The notes under the pieces were generated by a model. The model was given only the letters and a program-made list of their open reading frames with translations, was not told where the DNA came from and did no database searches. Position numbers and translations under genes: made by a program. 52,209 nucleotides of DNA from JAGMES01 sp023128035 (GTDB lineage Bacteria; Bacillota; Halanaerobiia; DY22613): positions 1-52,209 of the forward strand of contig DAOVRZ010000025.1 of the NCBI GenBank assembly GCA_030627905.1, in the 5' to 3' direction. Position 1 is the stretch's first letter; each line of letters opens with the position of its first letter. Below, in pieces: positions 1-8,584 of the stretch.

Positions 1-107
1 AAATTGGTTGATTTTTATTAGAACAAAACATGAAATTAGCCACCTTTATTATAAATTCTTATGATACTATTATATCATATTTTTCAATAAAAGTAACTAA
101 TTTCAGG

Positions 108-126
108 CTTTTTGTGGGCTAATCAT
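108..126 (+). repeat. Copy 1 of a short dispersed motif
   Basis: The 19-base string CTTTTTGTGGGCTAATCAT occurs here. A near-identical copy with one change lies at 34720-34738, and both arms of the perfect inverted repeat at 35543-35613 carry it. This copy sits immediately upstream of the truncated riboswitch. Function is unknown; it could be the end of a small mobile element. Confidence 0.5.
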
Positions 127-128
127 AA

Positions 129-253
129 GCATAAGTTGGTGTTCGGAAGGACTTAATTGGCAAAGTGGAGAAAACTCATTGGGTAAAGTCCGCTCATCTA
201 TCAAAAATGTGTATATAACTTAGCGGTAGAGAAAATTGAATATTTTATTTTAA
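129..253 (+). promoter_or_regulatory. Truncated relic of a cobalamin riboswitch
   Basis: Bases 129-175 match 6811-6857, the 5' part of the intact riboswitch before cbiA, with only about three mismatches. After that the match stops: the 'CAGCCCCCGTTACTG' core and the B12 box are both missing, and the sequence runs into a terminator-like hairpin at 254-297. This is therefore a 5' riboswitch fragment that should not bind cobalamin. It lies ahead of the broken MFS gene, but nothing shows that it ever controlled that gene. Confidence 0.7.
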
Positions 254-297
254 GAAAAGCGTTTGAGACTTTATTTAAGTTTCAGACGCTTTTTTTG
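254..297 (+). terminator. Rho-independent terminator after the riboswitch relic
   Basis: An imperfect hairpin (AGCGTTTGAGACT pairing with AGTTTCAGACGCT) is followed by a run of seven T. It is placed where the expression-platform terminator of a riboswitch would be. Confidence 0.7.
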
Positions 298-475
298 TGA
301 ACAAATGAGTGTGTCAACGAGATAAATAAGAAGGATTTTATAATAAGTGACGAAATATATGATAAGAATAAAGTAAAATAATATAAATAAAGAAAATTAA
401 CGTAAGATAGTATATATTATAAATTAACAAAAAAATCAATTAACTTGTTTTATTTTTTGCAAAATAGGAGGAAAT

Positions 476-1550
476 ATGATGCTTACTGAAAAACAAATTA
501 CAATTAACCAACAAGTTTCTTCTAAGGAAAAACTTTGGACATCAAGTTTTACTCTACTTTGGCAAGGACAATTGGTTTCTGCCTTAGGAAATAGATTATA
601 TTCAGTTGTCTAGGTTTTTGGGTGTTAGCGGTTACAGGCTCAACCGCAATGATGGCAGCGGTTTCTTCCATGAATTATCCTGTCACCGTTTGCAGGAGTT
701 GTTGTAGATCGCACAGATAGAAAATATATGATAGTATTGATGGATTTAATTAGAGGAATTGCTATTACTTTTGATGCTATTGCGGCTTACAAAGGAGGTG
801 CAGATATTTGGAGCTCCACACATGTTCTTGTTGAACGGTATTTCATACATTTTCTCAGCATTTACAGAGTTATTTATTAAAGTTCCTAAAACTGTTAAAC
901 CCAAAAAACAAGTACATTTTGTTGAAGAATTAAAAGAAGGGATGTTTTTTGTTTGGAATTTTAAGGGTTTAAGATACCTGCTTTCAATAGCAGGGTTTAT
1001 AAACTTTTTTGGTAATATAGCACTCATACTATGGCTTCCATACTTTCAGCAATCGGAAAATATTGGCCCTGTCAAATATGGAATTTTTATGGCATGTTTA
1101 ACTATGGGTATGTTTTTAGGAATGCTCTTTACTACTGTTATTAATATTTCTCCATCTAAACGATTATTAATTTATGTTGTAGGAAATATTATTTCATCTT
1201 TATGTTATGCAAGTTGGATTTTATTCAATAATTTTATAATTGTTCTTGTATTGATTTTTATTGGAGGTTTATCAAATTCAATATATAATGTTTTTGTCAC
1301 TTCAACGATTCAAATTAATGTTCCTCAAAATATGAGAGGAAAAGTATTTGGTTTAATGGGAACTTTATTTCAAGGTTTGACGCCTATTGCTATGGCTTTA
1401 GGTGGTATTTTGGCTGGCTTTATTTCAATTAAATTGATTAATTTTGTATGTTACATATCATCTCTGCTATTAATTATTCCTTTAGTATTTAACTCATCTT
1501 TTAGGAGTTTTATTAATTTTGATCTAGATAAGGAAACTACAATACTCTGA
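476..1550 (+). pseudogene. MFS transporter pseudogene
   Basis: A GGAGG ribosome binding site precedes ATG 476, and the first 45 codons read LWQGQLVSALGN, the usual start of efflux-type major facilitator proteins, before a TAG. The protein continues in another frame with LGFWVLAVTGST, then SPFAGVVVDRTDRK (the loop motif after helix 2), then from about 820 in a third frame as FLLNGISYIFSAFTELF through to the C-terminus at 1550. Comparing the pieces with the normal order, roughly 60 residues around helices 4-5 are missing between RGIAI and the FLLNGIS segment. The 3' part (759-1550) is open for 263 codons with at least six hydrophobic segments, but it lacks the N-terminal half of the pore. Broken by frameshifts plus an internal deletion; a functional product is unlikely. 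Confidence 0.85.
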
Positions 1551-1689
1551 GTTTAAGTATAATTTTAATGGGTTATAGACTCAAATTTAAGGGTAGAAAT
1601 TTCACACCAACTAATATAAGAAAATTAGCATGCCAAATAGATTTCGTATTTCAAAGTTAAAAAAGTATTAACGAGATGGATATTTTAAG

Positions 1690-2340
1690 CAATGAGTGGT
1701 CTTAAACTTCGGATGTACTTATGTTGATTAAATTTATCAGCAAGAAATAGATCTGCTTTAATAGTTACTCTATTACGCATTTTAAGATCCAACAGACATG
1801 GTTTTTTAAAAAAAATTATAGTTGTTTTACACCACGTTTTTAATAAAGCTCATCCCATTCATGGGATCTCGAATAATGCCAGGATAGTATGTGAATTTTG
1901 ATCAGGGTAAGTATAAACGATTCTTTCATAAGAAGATGTTGTACAGAGAGTTTTTAAATCTTATCATGAGTTCATTAGTGATTTATTCAGATTGGAAGTA
2001 GAATCATTTTTATCATCAAAGTTATATACTTTATAATTTGCCATTTTTTCAAACTCAAAAGTAATAGATCTATATCATTGTAAGTAATATTCATACCTAT
2101 TTTGATAATTTTATCAATCTCTTTCTTCAAGAGTTTATTAGGCTTTGTGTAGCGAACAGGGGGTTTATCTATTATACCAAATAAACCCTCTTTATCATAG
2201 TTGCTTTTCCAGCGATAATAGGTACTAGAACTGTTACCTATTTTCAGTTATATTTTTGTTCCACAAGCTCTGAAGCAAAACAAAACCAAGGTAAGTTTAT
2301 TGTCCAAATTCACACTCGCTTCAATAAAGGAGTCTTTTTT
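1690..2340 (-). pseudogene. Decayed transposase relics
   Basis: No long frame survives. On the minus strand at about 2095-2260 a stretch reads STYYRWKSNYDKEGLFGIID followed by KPPVRYTKPNKLLKKEIDKI, typical of the helix-turn-helix and linker at the start of many transposases. Further minus-strand pieces at about 1700-1800 (DLKMRNRVTIKADLFLADKF) and 1860-1960 (YYPGIIRDPMNGMSFIK) may belong to the same or another element, but I cannot name the IS family. Stops and frame changes are everywhere. A related scrap lies at 6464-6509. Confidence 0.45.
2236..2283. repeat. Transposase-relic repeat, copy A
   Basis: This block is similar along its whole length to 6464-6509 (shared ACCTAT-TTCAGTT, then CTCTGAAGC-AAACAA). 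It lies at the 5' end of the minus-strand transposase relic. The pair shows that the same element once inserted on both sides of the SPASM/ABC exporter genes. Confidence 0.5.
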
Positions 2341-2445
2341 ATTAGGAGTTATTTAAAAAAGCTTTGAAGTACAATGAAATGTTACATCCCGAATAGGTTT
2401 CTTATTTCATGTTTAAATTAATGAAACTAAAAGTAGTAAATAAAC

Positions 2446-2474
2446 TTGACATTATATTATTATTATGGTAATTT
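2446..2474 (+). promoter_or_regulatory. Sigma-A-like promoter before the SPASM fragment
   Basis: TTGACA (2446-2451), a 17-base spacer, then TAATTT (2469-2474). It faces the radical SAM/SPASM relic and the ABC exporter genes and could still transcribe them. Confidence 0.45.
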
Positions 2475-2564
2475 GAAATATAACTATATTATCTTGAGGA
2501 GTGCTTTGTTTATTTAGAAGAAGGTAATAAAAATGAAATCATATATATAGCTAAAGATGAATAA

Positions 2565-3203
2565 TTTGAATTTAAACTGAAGAAGAGATCAATAAGTTAC
2601 AATGTAGATAAGGCTAACTTACATTATTTAGATAACTTACTGGATGAGTTTGAAAAATTAGGTTTCAAAAATAAAGTTCACTTTTACATCGCACCAGTTG
2701 ATGATGCTTTAGGAACTTGTACAAATACGCAATGTCTAACTATGAGTGACTTTTCCTCAGAAGAGATAAAATTCATGAACAAAATGTTAGAGAGAGGCTT
2801 TGGAAAAGTTATGGTACCGTACCCAACTCCATCAAACTGTGCAGCAGTAAGTGTAAATAGCTATGTAGTAGATCCAAAAGGTGATTTATATAAATGTTGG
2901 AATCATATCGGACATGAAGAAGATAAAGTGGGATCGGTACAAAAGGGACCTCAATTTGATACCAATTTAACCAAATGGCTTTTATTTGATCCATTCAATG
3001 ATAAGGAATGTAAAAATTGTAAGATGCTATCTATTTGCATGGGTGGATGTCCTTTTACAAAAGTAGTTTATGGTAGACATAAGTGTAGATCGATCAAATT
3101 TAATGCCCCTGCTGTATTGCGTTTGTTCCATCAGGCAAAAGCTTTTCAGAATCAATTAGATTGTGATGCTAGTTGTGAATCTGATAGCTGTAGTGCGAAA
3201 TAA
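2565..3203 (+). pseudogene. Radical SAM/SPASM peptide maturase, C-terminal fragment
   Basis: The frame is open from 2565 after a TAA at 2562; the first ATG is 2742 (153 codons). Upstream of that ATG the same frame reads ISYNVDKANLHYLDNLLDEF, which fits the last strands of a radical SAM barrel. The conserved part is a SPASM domain: CTNTQCLTM, CAAVSVNSYVVDPKGDLYKC, then CKNCKMLSICMGGCPF, whose cysteines bind auxiliary iron-sulfur clusters. The N-terminal radical SAM core with its CxxxCxxC motif is absent, so the protein cannot do radical chemistry. A cysteine-rich tail (CDASCESDSC) ends it. The neighbouring ATPase starts 23 bases downstream, the arrangement seen in ribosomally made modified-peptide clusters; no precursor peptide was recognised. 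Confidence 0.75.
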
Positions 3204-3226
3204 CATCATGAAAAGGAGAGTAAAAT

Positions 3227-4018
3227 TTGAAACTACATGTAGATCAGGTGAGTAAGAAATATAGAGGCAAGGTATGGGCATTACAAAACTTTGAGTTAGA
3301 AATTACTCCAGGTATAGTTGGTTTGTTAGGACCCAATGGGGCTGGTAAATCTACTTTGCTGAAAATATTAGCTACCATTACAAAGCCTACTCTGGGTAGA
3401 GTCGTTTGGGATGGTGTTGACGTACAAGAATATCCGAATAAGATTCGCAGTGTTTTAGGTTATTTACCTCAAGATTTTGGTATCTATGATAATCTAAACG
3501 CTATCGAGTTTTTAAAATATATCGCTCTTTTAAAAGGTTTAAACCATTCAGCTAGTAAAAAAGTGATTCATCATTTATTGGAAGTAGTTCATTTGGCTGA
3601 TGTAGCAACAAGAAAGTTGGGTACATATTCTGGAGGAATGAAACAGCGGATTGGAATTGCCCAAGCTTTATTGAATAATCCCCAGATTTTAATTGTCGAT
3701 GAACCAACTGTGGGACTAGATCCCCAAGAACGGATTAACTTTCGGAATATGTTATCCGATTTGGCTGGCGAAAAGATTATTATCCTATCTACTCATATAG
3801 TAGCAGATATTGAGACTTTAGCTGGCAAAATTGCGATTATGAATCATGGAAAATTAATTACATATTCTGAACCAGAAGAACTTTTAGCAGCTGTAGATGG
3901 ACAGGTTTGGGAGACAATGATTTCAAGCTCAGAATTAGAAAAGTTCAGAAAAAAATATATAATTAATTCTGTTGGTCATGGAAAATCTGGAACAATGGTC
4001 CGCTTTAAATATCTTTAG
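3227..4018 (+). CDS. ABC exporter ATP-binding protein
   Basis: A 263-residue nucleotide-binding subunit of an ABC-2 type exporter, started at TTG 3227 behind AAAAGGAGAG. Walker A GPNGAGKST is at about residues 36-44, the signature YSGGMKQR at about 138-145, and Walker B ILIVDEPTVGLDP follows. The H-loop histidine is in STHIVADIE. Relatives are often about 290 residues; here the frame stops after RFKYL, and a shifted frame just beyond reads KVPSGINIA, which may be what is left of the usual C-terminal tail. The ATPase core is intact. It probably works with the permease at 4493, although 474 non-coding bases separate them. Substrate unknown; export of a modified peptide is inferred only from the adjacent SPASM fragment. 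Confidence 0.8.
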   Translation: MKLHVDQVSKKYRGKVWALQNFELEITPGIVGLLGPNGAGKSTLLKILATITKPTLGRVVWDGVDVQEYPNKIRSVLGYLPQDFGIYDNLNAIEFLKYIALLKGLNHSASKKVIHHLLEVVHLADVATRKLGTYSGGMKQRIGIAQALLNNPQILIVDEPTVGLDPQERINFRNMLSDLAGEKIIILSTHIVADIETLAGKIAIMNHGKLITYSEPEELLAAVDGQVWETMISSSELEKFRKKYIINSVGHGKSGTMVRFKYL

Positions 4019-4492
4019 ATATAAAGTTCCATCTGGAATTAATATTGCTACATAAGAAAAATCAGAAGCAACATCTAACCCACTACCCAAAGAATGAAGG
4101 AACTTATCATTAAATAAACATCTTTATTTTTAGGGTTGAATACAACAGTTCCGTGTTATTTAGGAAGATAAACAGCCTTACGGGTGACACGATTAATTCT
4201 CGAACAGAAATTCAATCTGCTAATCACTGAATCATCAGGATGGAGTAATAGGCTTTTTCACGGGTATAGACTTCTTTTAACGCTTCCCATAAGGTAAACA
4301 TTATTCTCTATTCAAGATAAAATACTATCTAAAGCGATAAAAAGCACATTGAAACTGCTGTAAACTTTAAAAAATTATTAAGAATAGATTGTCTAAATAC
4401 AAACTTTAAATCTATATTTCTATTAATGTAATAGGTGATCATATCTTTAGGATAATCAGACCTTACAACTACATTATTCAGGGAGGTGTAAG
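4019..4492. other. Non-coding gap between exporter ATPase and permease
   Basis: No open frame of useful length on either strand. The minus strand around 4100-4200 has short protein-like scraps (NRVTRKAVYLPK, HGTVVFNPKNKDVYLM) in shifted frames that suggest a decayed insertion, but I cannot assign a family. GGGAGGTG just before 4493 is the ribosome binding site of the permease gene. Confidence 0.4.
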
Positions 4493-6052
4493 ATGAAGTT
4501 TTTACAGACCATATTTGCCATAGGATATTCAGATTTTTTACAACGGATCAGAAGATATAGCTTTTTGGTAACAATCGGATTGACTATCATAGCTGGAATT
4601 AATTTAATACCTGCTAGAGATTCCAAATTTGGGACTCTGAATTTCAGTGGATATAGAGGAATCTATAATTCTGCATGGATAGGAGCACTTATGGCTTTAT
4701 TGACATCATTTATTCTAGCCTTATTCGGCTTTTATATTATAAAAGATACCCTTGAAAGAGACAAAGAAACTGGTGTAGGTCAGATTATTGCCACAACTCC
4801 CATTAGTAAAACTATGTATATTTTTGGTAAGTTTATCGGTAACGTAATCATTCTAACGATGATCGCTATTCTGATGGTCATTATGGGTGGAGTTATGCAA
4901 TATATTCGGGGAGAGGCTCTCTCTATCAATTTATGGCTGTTAATGCGACCATTTTTGCTGATCACGTTTCCAACACTAATTTTTATCTCGGCTCTGTCAC
5001 TATTATTTGAAAATGTTCCCATTCTTAGAACTAGTTTTGGTAATATAATTTACTTTTTTATCTGGATTTCCGCTTTTATACCCATAGTGAAGAATATATA
5101 TTTTCTTGATCTGATTGGTGGGACTTCTGTCATTCCTCAGATGATCAAAGATTGTCAACTCATTTATCCTGAGTATCATGGTGGATTCACCTTATTGGGT
5201 CAAAGTCAAACGGTTGGGACCTTTGTCTGGGATGGAATAGACTGGACAGGACAGATGATCTTGCTAAGGATGGGTTGGGTTATTGTTGTCTTTGGCTTAT
5301 TAAGTCTATCGACTCTCCTTTTTAAGCGATTTGACTATACTCAGGAAAATCGGAAAAATTCGAAAGAGATGATACCCATACAAGAAACTGTACAGATCAA
5401 AGAATATATTAGACCACAATTATTTTTGCCAAGGATTCAATTGCAAAACAATTTCTGCAGATTGTTGGTTGCCGAAATTAAAATTGATTTGATGGGAAAA
5501 CCTTGGTGGTGGTATTTCATCACAGCTATAATTCTGATTTTAAGTGGAACTTTGAGTTACGAGACTGCTTTTCAGTGGATTTTACCCATCGCTTGGTTAT
5601 GGCCAATTAATATTTGGTCCCGAATGGGGGTTCGGGAGATCAAAAGTAGAATCACTCAGATTGTCTTCTCTACCAAGAATATTATGCCATGGCAATTGAT
5701 GGCTGAGTTTGGATCAGGGTTTATCGTGGCAGTACTATTCGCCACTCCAGTAATTGTTCGTTCTATGATATTGGGATATTGGGTAAACCTAATTTATATC
5801 ACAATCGGTGCACTGTTTATCTCTACCTTAGCATTTTTTTTGGGGGTTTGGAGCAAAAGTTCAAAAGCTTTTGAGGTCTTATATATTCTTTATTGGTACT
5901 TAGGGCCTATAAATAAAGTTGGAGTATTGGATTATACAGGGTCAGCGATGGGAAATAATTTGATCAACTTTGGTGTTTTCTATCTTCCATTGATCGGCTT
6001 GATGATGTTTCTGATAGTCTGTGGGAGATATAGACAGTTTCGTTTTCAATAA
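4493..6052 (+). CDS. ABC-2 type exporter permease
   Basis: A 519-residue integral membrane protein with about 12 hydrophobic helices: one near residues 22-42, a group of five at about 62-205, one at about 253-275, and a second group from about 335 to the end. The order MKFLQTIFAIGYSDFLQRIR, then YRGIYNSAWIG, then KDTLERDKETGVGQIIATTP matches large ABC-2 permeases of clostridia that pair with a single ATPase. A strong GGGAGGTG precedes ATG 4493. The frame is intact and of normal length, in contrast to the damaged maturase fragment. It likely forms an exporter with the ATPase at 3227; substrate unknown. Confidence 0.75.
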   Translation: MKFLQTIFAIGYSDFLQRIRRYSFLVTIGLTIIAGINLIPARDSKFGTLNFSGYRGIYNSAWIGALMALLTSFILALFGFYIIKDTLERDKETGVGQIIATTPISKTMYIFGKFIGNVIILTMIAILMVIMGGVMQYIRGEALSINLWLLMRPFLLITFPTLIFISALSLLFENVPILRTSFGNIIYFFIWISAFIPIVKNIYFLDLIGGTSVIPQMIKDCQLIYPEYHGGFTLLGQSQTVGTFVWDGIDWTGQMILLRMGWVIVVFGLLSLSTLLFKRFDYTQENRKNSKEMIPIQETVQIKEYIRPQLFLPRIQLQNNFCRLLVAEIKIDLMGKPWWWYFITAIILILSGTLSYETAFQWILPIAWLWPINIWSRMGVREIKSRITQIVFSTKNIMPWQLMAEFGSGFIVAVLFATPVIVRSMILGYWVNLIYITIGALFISTLAFFLGVWSKSSKAFEVLYILYWYLGPINKVGVLDYTGSAMGNNLINFGVFYLPLIGLMMFLIVCGRYRQFRFQ

Positions 6053-6077
6053 AAGTTCATCGTTTTGATATATATAT

Positions 6078-6120
6078 TGGACTTGGAAGTATCTAACCGG
6101 TACTCTTTGTCCAAGTTTTT
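6078..6120 (+). terminator. Possible terminator after the permease
   Basis: ACTTGGA pairs with TCCAAGT across a loop of about 23 bases, followed by TTTTT. Weak but correctly placed. Confidence 0.4.
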
Positions 6121-6165
6121 CATCATCAAATAAGCGATTATATATGCCTTTTTCAAGATGCTCAT

Positions 6166-6399
6166 TTAAATGTCGTTTTTTAAGACATGATTTTTAAGAG
6201 AAAGTTTTGCTACAACTTTTTTTAGTCGTTTATTTTCTTTTTAAAATCCTTTAGATTCAGTTTTGATAAAGATATTCCAATAATAGGATTTTGGTTGAAT
6301 GCCTACTTCTTTACATAATTCTTTACTGGATACTTCAGAATTTTTTACACAAAGAACAATGTCTACTTTTTGCTGAGCGCTAAACCGGTTTTTTGGCAT
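6166..6399 (-). pseudogene. IS3-family OrfA transposase relic
   Basis: On the minus strand, ATG 6399 follows a GAGGAG ribosome binding site and reads MPKNRFSAQQKVDIVL, then SSKELCKEVGIQPKSYYWN, the helix-turn-helix of IS3/IS911-type OrfA proteins. A TAA interrupts it after KGF; the frame continues as KENKRLKKVVAKLSLKN, the leucine-zipper part, and ends at 6166. Only an OrfA relic remains: no OrfB integrase with a DDE motif is present, so the element is dead. Confidence 0.65.
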
Positions 6400-6463
6400 T
6401 TGTACTCCTCTTTCGTAACTTATATATAAGGTATAACAGGGAGCAGAACCAAATAGTGCTTTT

Positions 6464-6509
6464 ACCTATATTCAGTTTATTTTTTTCCACGAACTCTGAA
6501 GCCAAACAA
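6464..6509. repeat. Transposase-relic repeat, copy B
   Basis: Similar along its length to 2236-2283 (see copy A). It lies just outside the IS3 OrfA relic. Confidence 0.5.
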
Positions 6510-6519
6510 TTCTGAGATT

Positions 6520-6757
6520 AATATGAAAAAGCAGATGACAGTGTGAATGTTGAATAATCTAGAAAATTAGCAGTAAAATTAAGTGAGTTAGGAAAGACCT
6601 TTGAATGGAAATTTTTTTCAAAATGCTGATCATGGATTAAATATACATAGAGTTGAAAGAAATTATAAAATACTTGAGTGGTTTGAGATATATGATTTGG
6701 AATAAAAAAATAAAACATTAACAAAATTAGCAATTGAAAAAGTTCTTCACTTATCTA
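6520..6757. other. Gene-free stretch before the cobalamin operon
   Basis: No intact gene on either strand. The plus strand has a short scrap (RKLAVKLSELGKTFEW) interrupted by stops; no family recognised. Confidence 0.35.
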
Positions 6758-6786
6758 TTGCAATTTCCCCTAATCTATGATACTAT
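6758..6786 (+). promoter_or_regulatory. Promoter of the cobalamin operon
   Basis: TTGCAA (6758-6763), a 17-base spacer, then TACTAT (6781-6786). The start would fall about 20 bases before the riboswitch, as expected for a leader-controlled operon. Confidence 0.55.
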
Positions 6787-6810
6787 AACCATGAAAGAAT
6801 TGAATATTAT

Positions 6811-7041
6811 GCATAAGTTGGTGTTCGAAAGGACTTAATTGGGAAAGTGGTGAAAATCCACTACAGCCCCCGTTACTGTATGTGCAGATGAAACTGACAT
6901 CACATGTATCTATAAATGCATGTGACTAAATCCACTGGGCCAACGCCTGGGAAGGAGTCAGGAGTAAAGTGAAGCACAAGTCAGGAAACCAGCCATTTTA
7001 TGAGAAGTGATTGCCTTCGGTGGGGAGGATAGACTCGACAT
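6811..7041 (+). promoter_or_regulatory. Cobalamin riboswitch ahead of cbiA
   Basis: The leader contains the conserved parts in order: GGTGTTCGAAAGGACTTAAT, the core CAGCCCCCGTTACTG, TGGGCCAACGCCTGGGAAGG, and the B12 box AAGTCAGGAAACCAGCC (6978-6994), then GCCTTCGGTGGGGAGGA. This is an adenosylcobalamin-type riboswitch. Together with the terminator at 7092-7129 it should shut off the whole biosynthetic operon when cobalamin is plentiful. It is the parent-like copy of the relic at 129. Confidence 0.93.
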
Positions 7042-7091
7042 ATTAACACTACTTATCAGTTATTATGTTTGATTGTTTAAACAACTAGTCT

Positions 7092-7129
7092 AAAAACCCT
7101 GTCCATATAATGGTCAGGGTTCTTTTTTT
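7092..7129 (+). terminator. Riboswitch expression-platform terminator
   Basis: ACCCTG-T-CCAT pairs with ATGG-T-CAGGGT, followed by seven T. It lies directly before the ribosome binding site of cbiA, so it acts as the OFF structure of the riboswitch. Confidence 0.85.
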
Positions 7130-7142
7130 GGAGGGATTTGTG

Positions 7143-8567
7143 ATGCAAGAGTTGGCCCATAAATTACCACGTTTAGTGATCGCCGGAACTCAGAGCGGTG
7201 TAGGAAAGACGACAATAACATTGGGACTTATGGCTGCAATTTGTCGTTGCGGGATGAAGATTGCACCATACAAAGTAGGGCCAGATTATATAGACCCTGG
7301 ATTTCACAGTTATGTTACCAAAGTTAAATCCCGAAATCTGGATCTCTGGCTATTAAATGAAGATAAGATTGCTTACCTATTTTATAAGAACAGTATAGAT
7401 GCGGATATTTCGATAGTCGAGGGTGTCATGGGTCTATATGATGGACGAGGAACAAATCATGAGGCAAGTACTGCACATTTAGCAAAAGTATTGAAGGCAC
7501 CCGTCGTTTTAGTAATTGACGGAAGTGGAATCTCTGCAAGTGCGGCAGCCCAGGTATTGGGCTATAAACTTTACGATAAAGAAGTTAATTTAGCAGGTGT
7601 TATTATTAATCGAGTGAGTGGAGAAGTTCATTATAAATTACTAAAGGAAGCTATCGAAAGAGATACTGGAATAAGATGTTTCGGTTATTTGAAGAAAACT
7701 GATCAGATTCATTTGAAAAGCAGGCATTTAGGTTTAGTTCCTGGTATTGAAGTGGATAAACTCCAAAGTCAAGTTGAACAGTTAACCGAAATGGTTGAAG
7801 AGTCTGTTGACATTGATGGGTTGATAGAGCTATCAAAAAATGCTATACCATTTGACTTAGAATCAAAGATTTCGCTAACTTGCTCAAACGAAATAAGTAA
7901 GCTAAAAGCCAAATTGAATCTAGATCATCCAGTTAGGATAGGTCTTGCTTATGACGAAGCATTTCATTTCTATTATCAAGATGGTCTTGATCTTTTAAAA
8001 GAGCTTGGGGCAGAGTTAGTTGAATTCAGCCCTTTGCATGATGTCAAATTACCTGATAATCTAGATGGGTTATATATTGGAGGAGGTTATCCTGAAGTTT
8101 TTGCAAATCAACTCGAAGAAAATCAATCTCTTCGTAATTCAATCAAGAATGCTATAAATAAGGGATTACCTACTTATGCAGAATGTGGAGGTTTAATGTA
8201 TCTTACTCAAGAGATAAAAACTGCTGAAGATGATACATATCAGATGGTTGGTGTGATTCCTACGATGAGTATGATGACTTCAAAGTTGCAGAGATTTGGA
8301 TATGTAGAGGTTGAGTTGGGTCAGAATCTATTTGACTTAAGCCGAGAAATTATTCCAGCTCATGAATTTCATTATTCAAAGATTCAGGATGACGATGAAC
8401 TTAATTATTCTTACAATATTAATAGAAGAAAAAAAAACTGGGAATGTGGGGTAACCATGAAAAACTTACTTGCGGGTTATCCACATTTACATTTTTATAG
8501 TAATCCTAGATTAGCCTATGGATTTATAAAAAAATGTGTGAAGTATCGGAATGAGTCAGTTAGGTAG
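7143..8567 (+). CDS. cbiA: Cobyrinate a,c-diamide synthase
   Basis: A 474-residue ATP- and glutamine-dependent amidase that amidates the a and c side chains of cobyrinic acid. The P-loop GTQSGVGKTT (residues 15-24) and KVGPDYIDPGFH begin the synthetase domain; the C-terminal glutamine amidotransferase domain has its nucleophile Cys348 in YAECGGLMYL and ends with the conserved AGYPHLHFYSNP. I chose ATG 7143, seven bases after GGAGGG; an in-frame ATG at 7110 lies inside the terminator hairpin and has no ribosome site. First gene of the riboswitch-controlled operon, 17 bases before cbiP. Sometimes called cobB. Confidence 0.95.
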   Translation: MQELAHKLPRLVIAGTQSGVGKTTITLGLMAAICRCGMKIAPYKVGPDYIDPGFHSYVTKVKSRNLDLWLLNEDKIAYLFYKNSIDADISIVEGVMGLYDGRGTNHEASTAHLAKVLKAPVVLVIDGSGISASAAAQVLGYKLYDKEVNLAGVIINRVSGEVHYKLLKEAIERDTGIRCFGYLKKTDQIHLKSRHLGLVPGIEVDKLQSQVEQLTEMVEESVDIDGLIELSKNAIPFDLESKISLTCSNEISKLKAKLNLDHPVRIGLAYDEAFHFYYQDGLDLLKELGAELVEFSPLHDVKLPDNLDGLYIGGGYPEVFANQLEENQSLRNSIKNAINKGLPTYAECGGLMYLTQEIKTAEDDTYQMVGVIPTMSMMTSKLQRFGYVEVELGQNLFDLSREIIPAHEFHYSKIQDDDELNYSYNINRRKKNWECGVTMKNLLAGYPHLHFYSNPRLAYGFIKKCVKYRNESVR

Positions 8568-8584
8568 AAAGGAAGGCGTATATT

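Noticed and set aside
746..1027. Minus-strand frame over the MFS pseudogene
   Set aside because: It is the complement of clearly coding plus-strand sequence and has no ribosome site or recognisable motif.
6518..6733. Minus-strand 71-codon hydrophobic frame
   Set aside because: AT-rich DNA readily gives Phe/Leu/Tyr-rich chance frames; no ribosome site or family resemblance.
7110..7142. A longer start for cbiA at ATG 7110
   Set aside because: The extra codons lie in the riboswitch terminator and the ribosome binding site; ATG 7143 has GGAGGG at the right distance.
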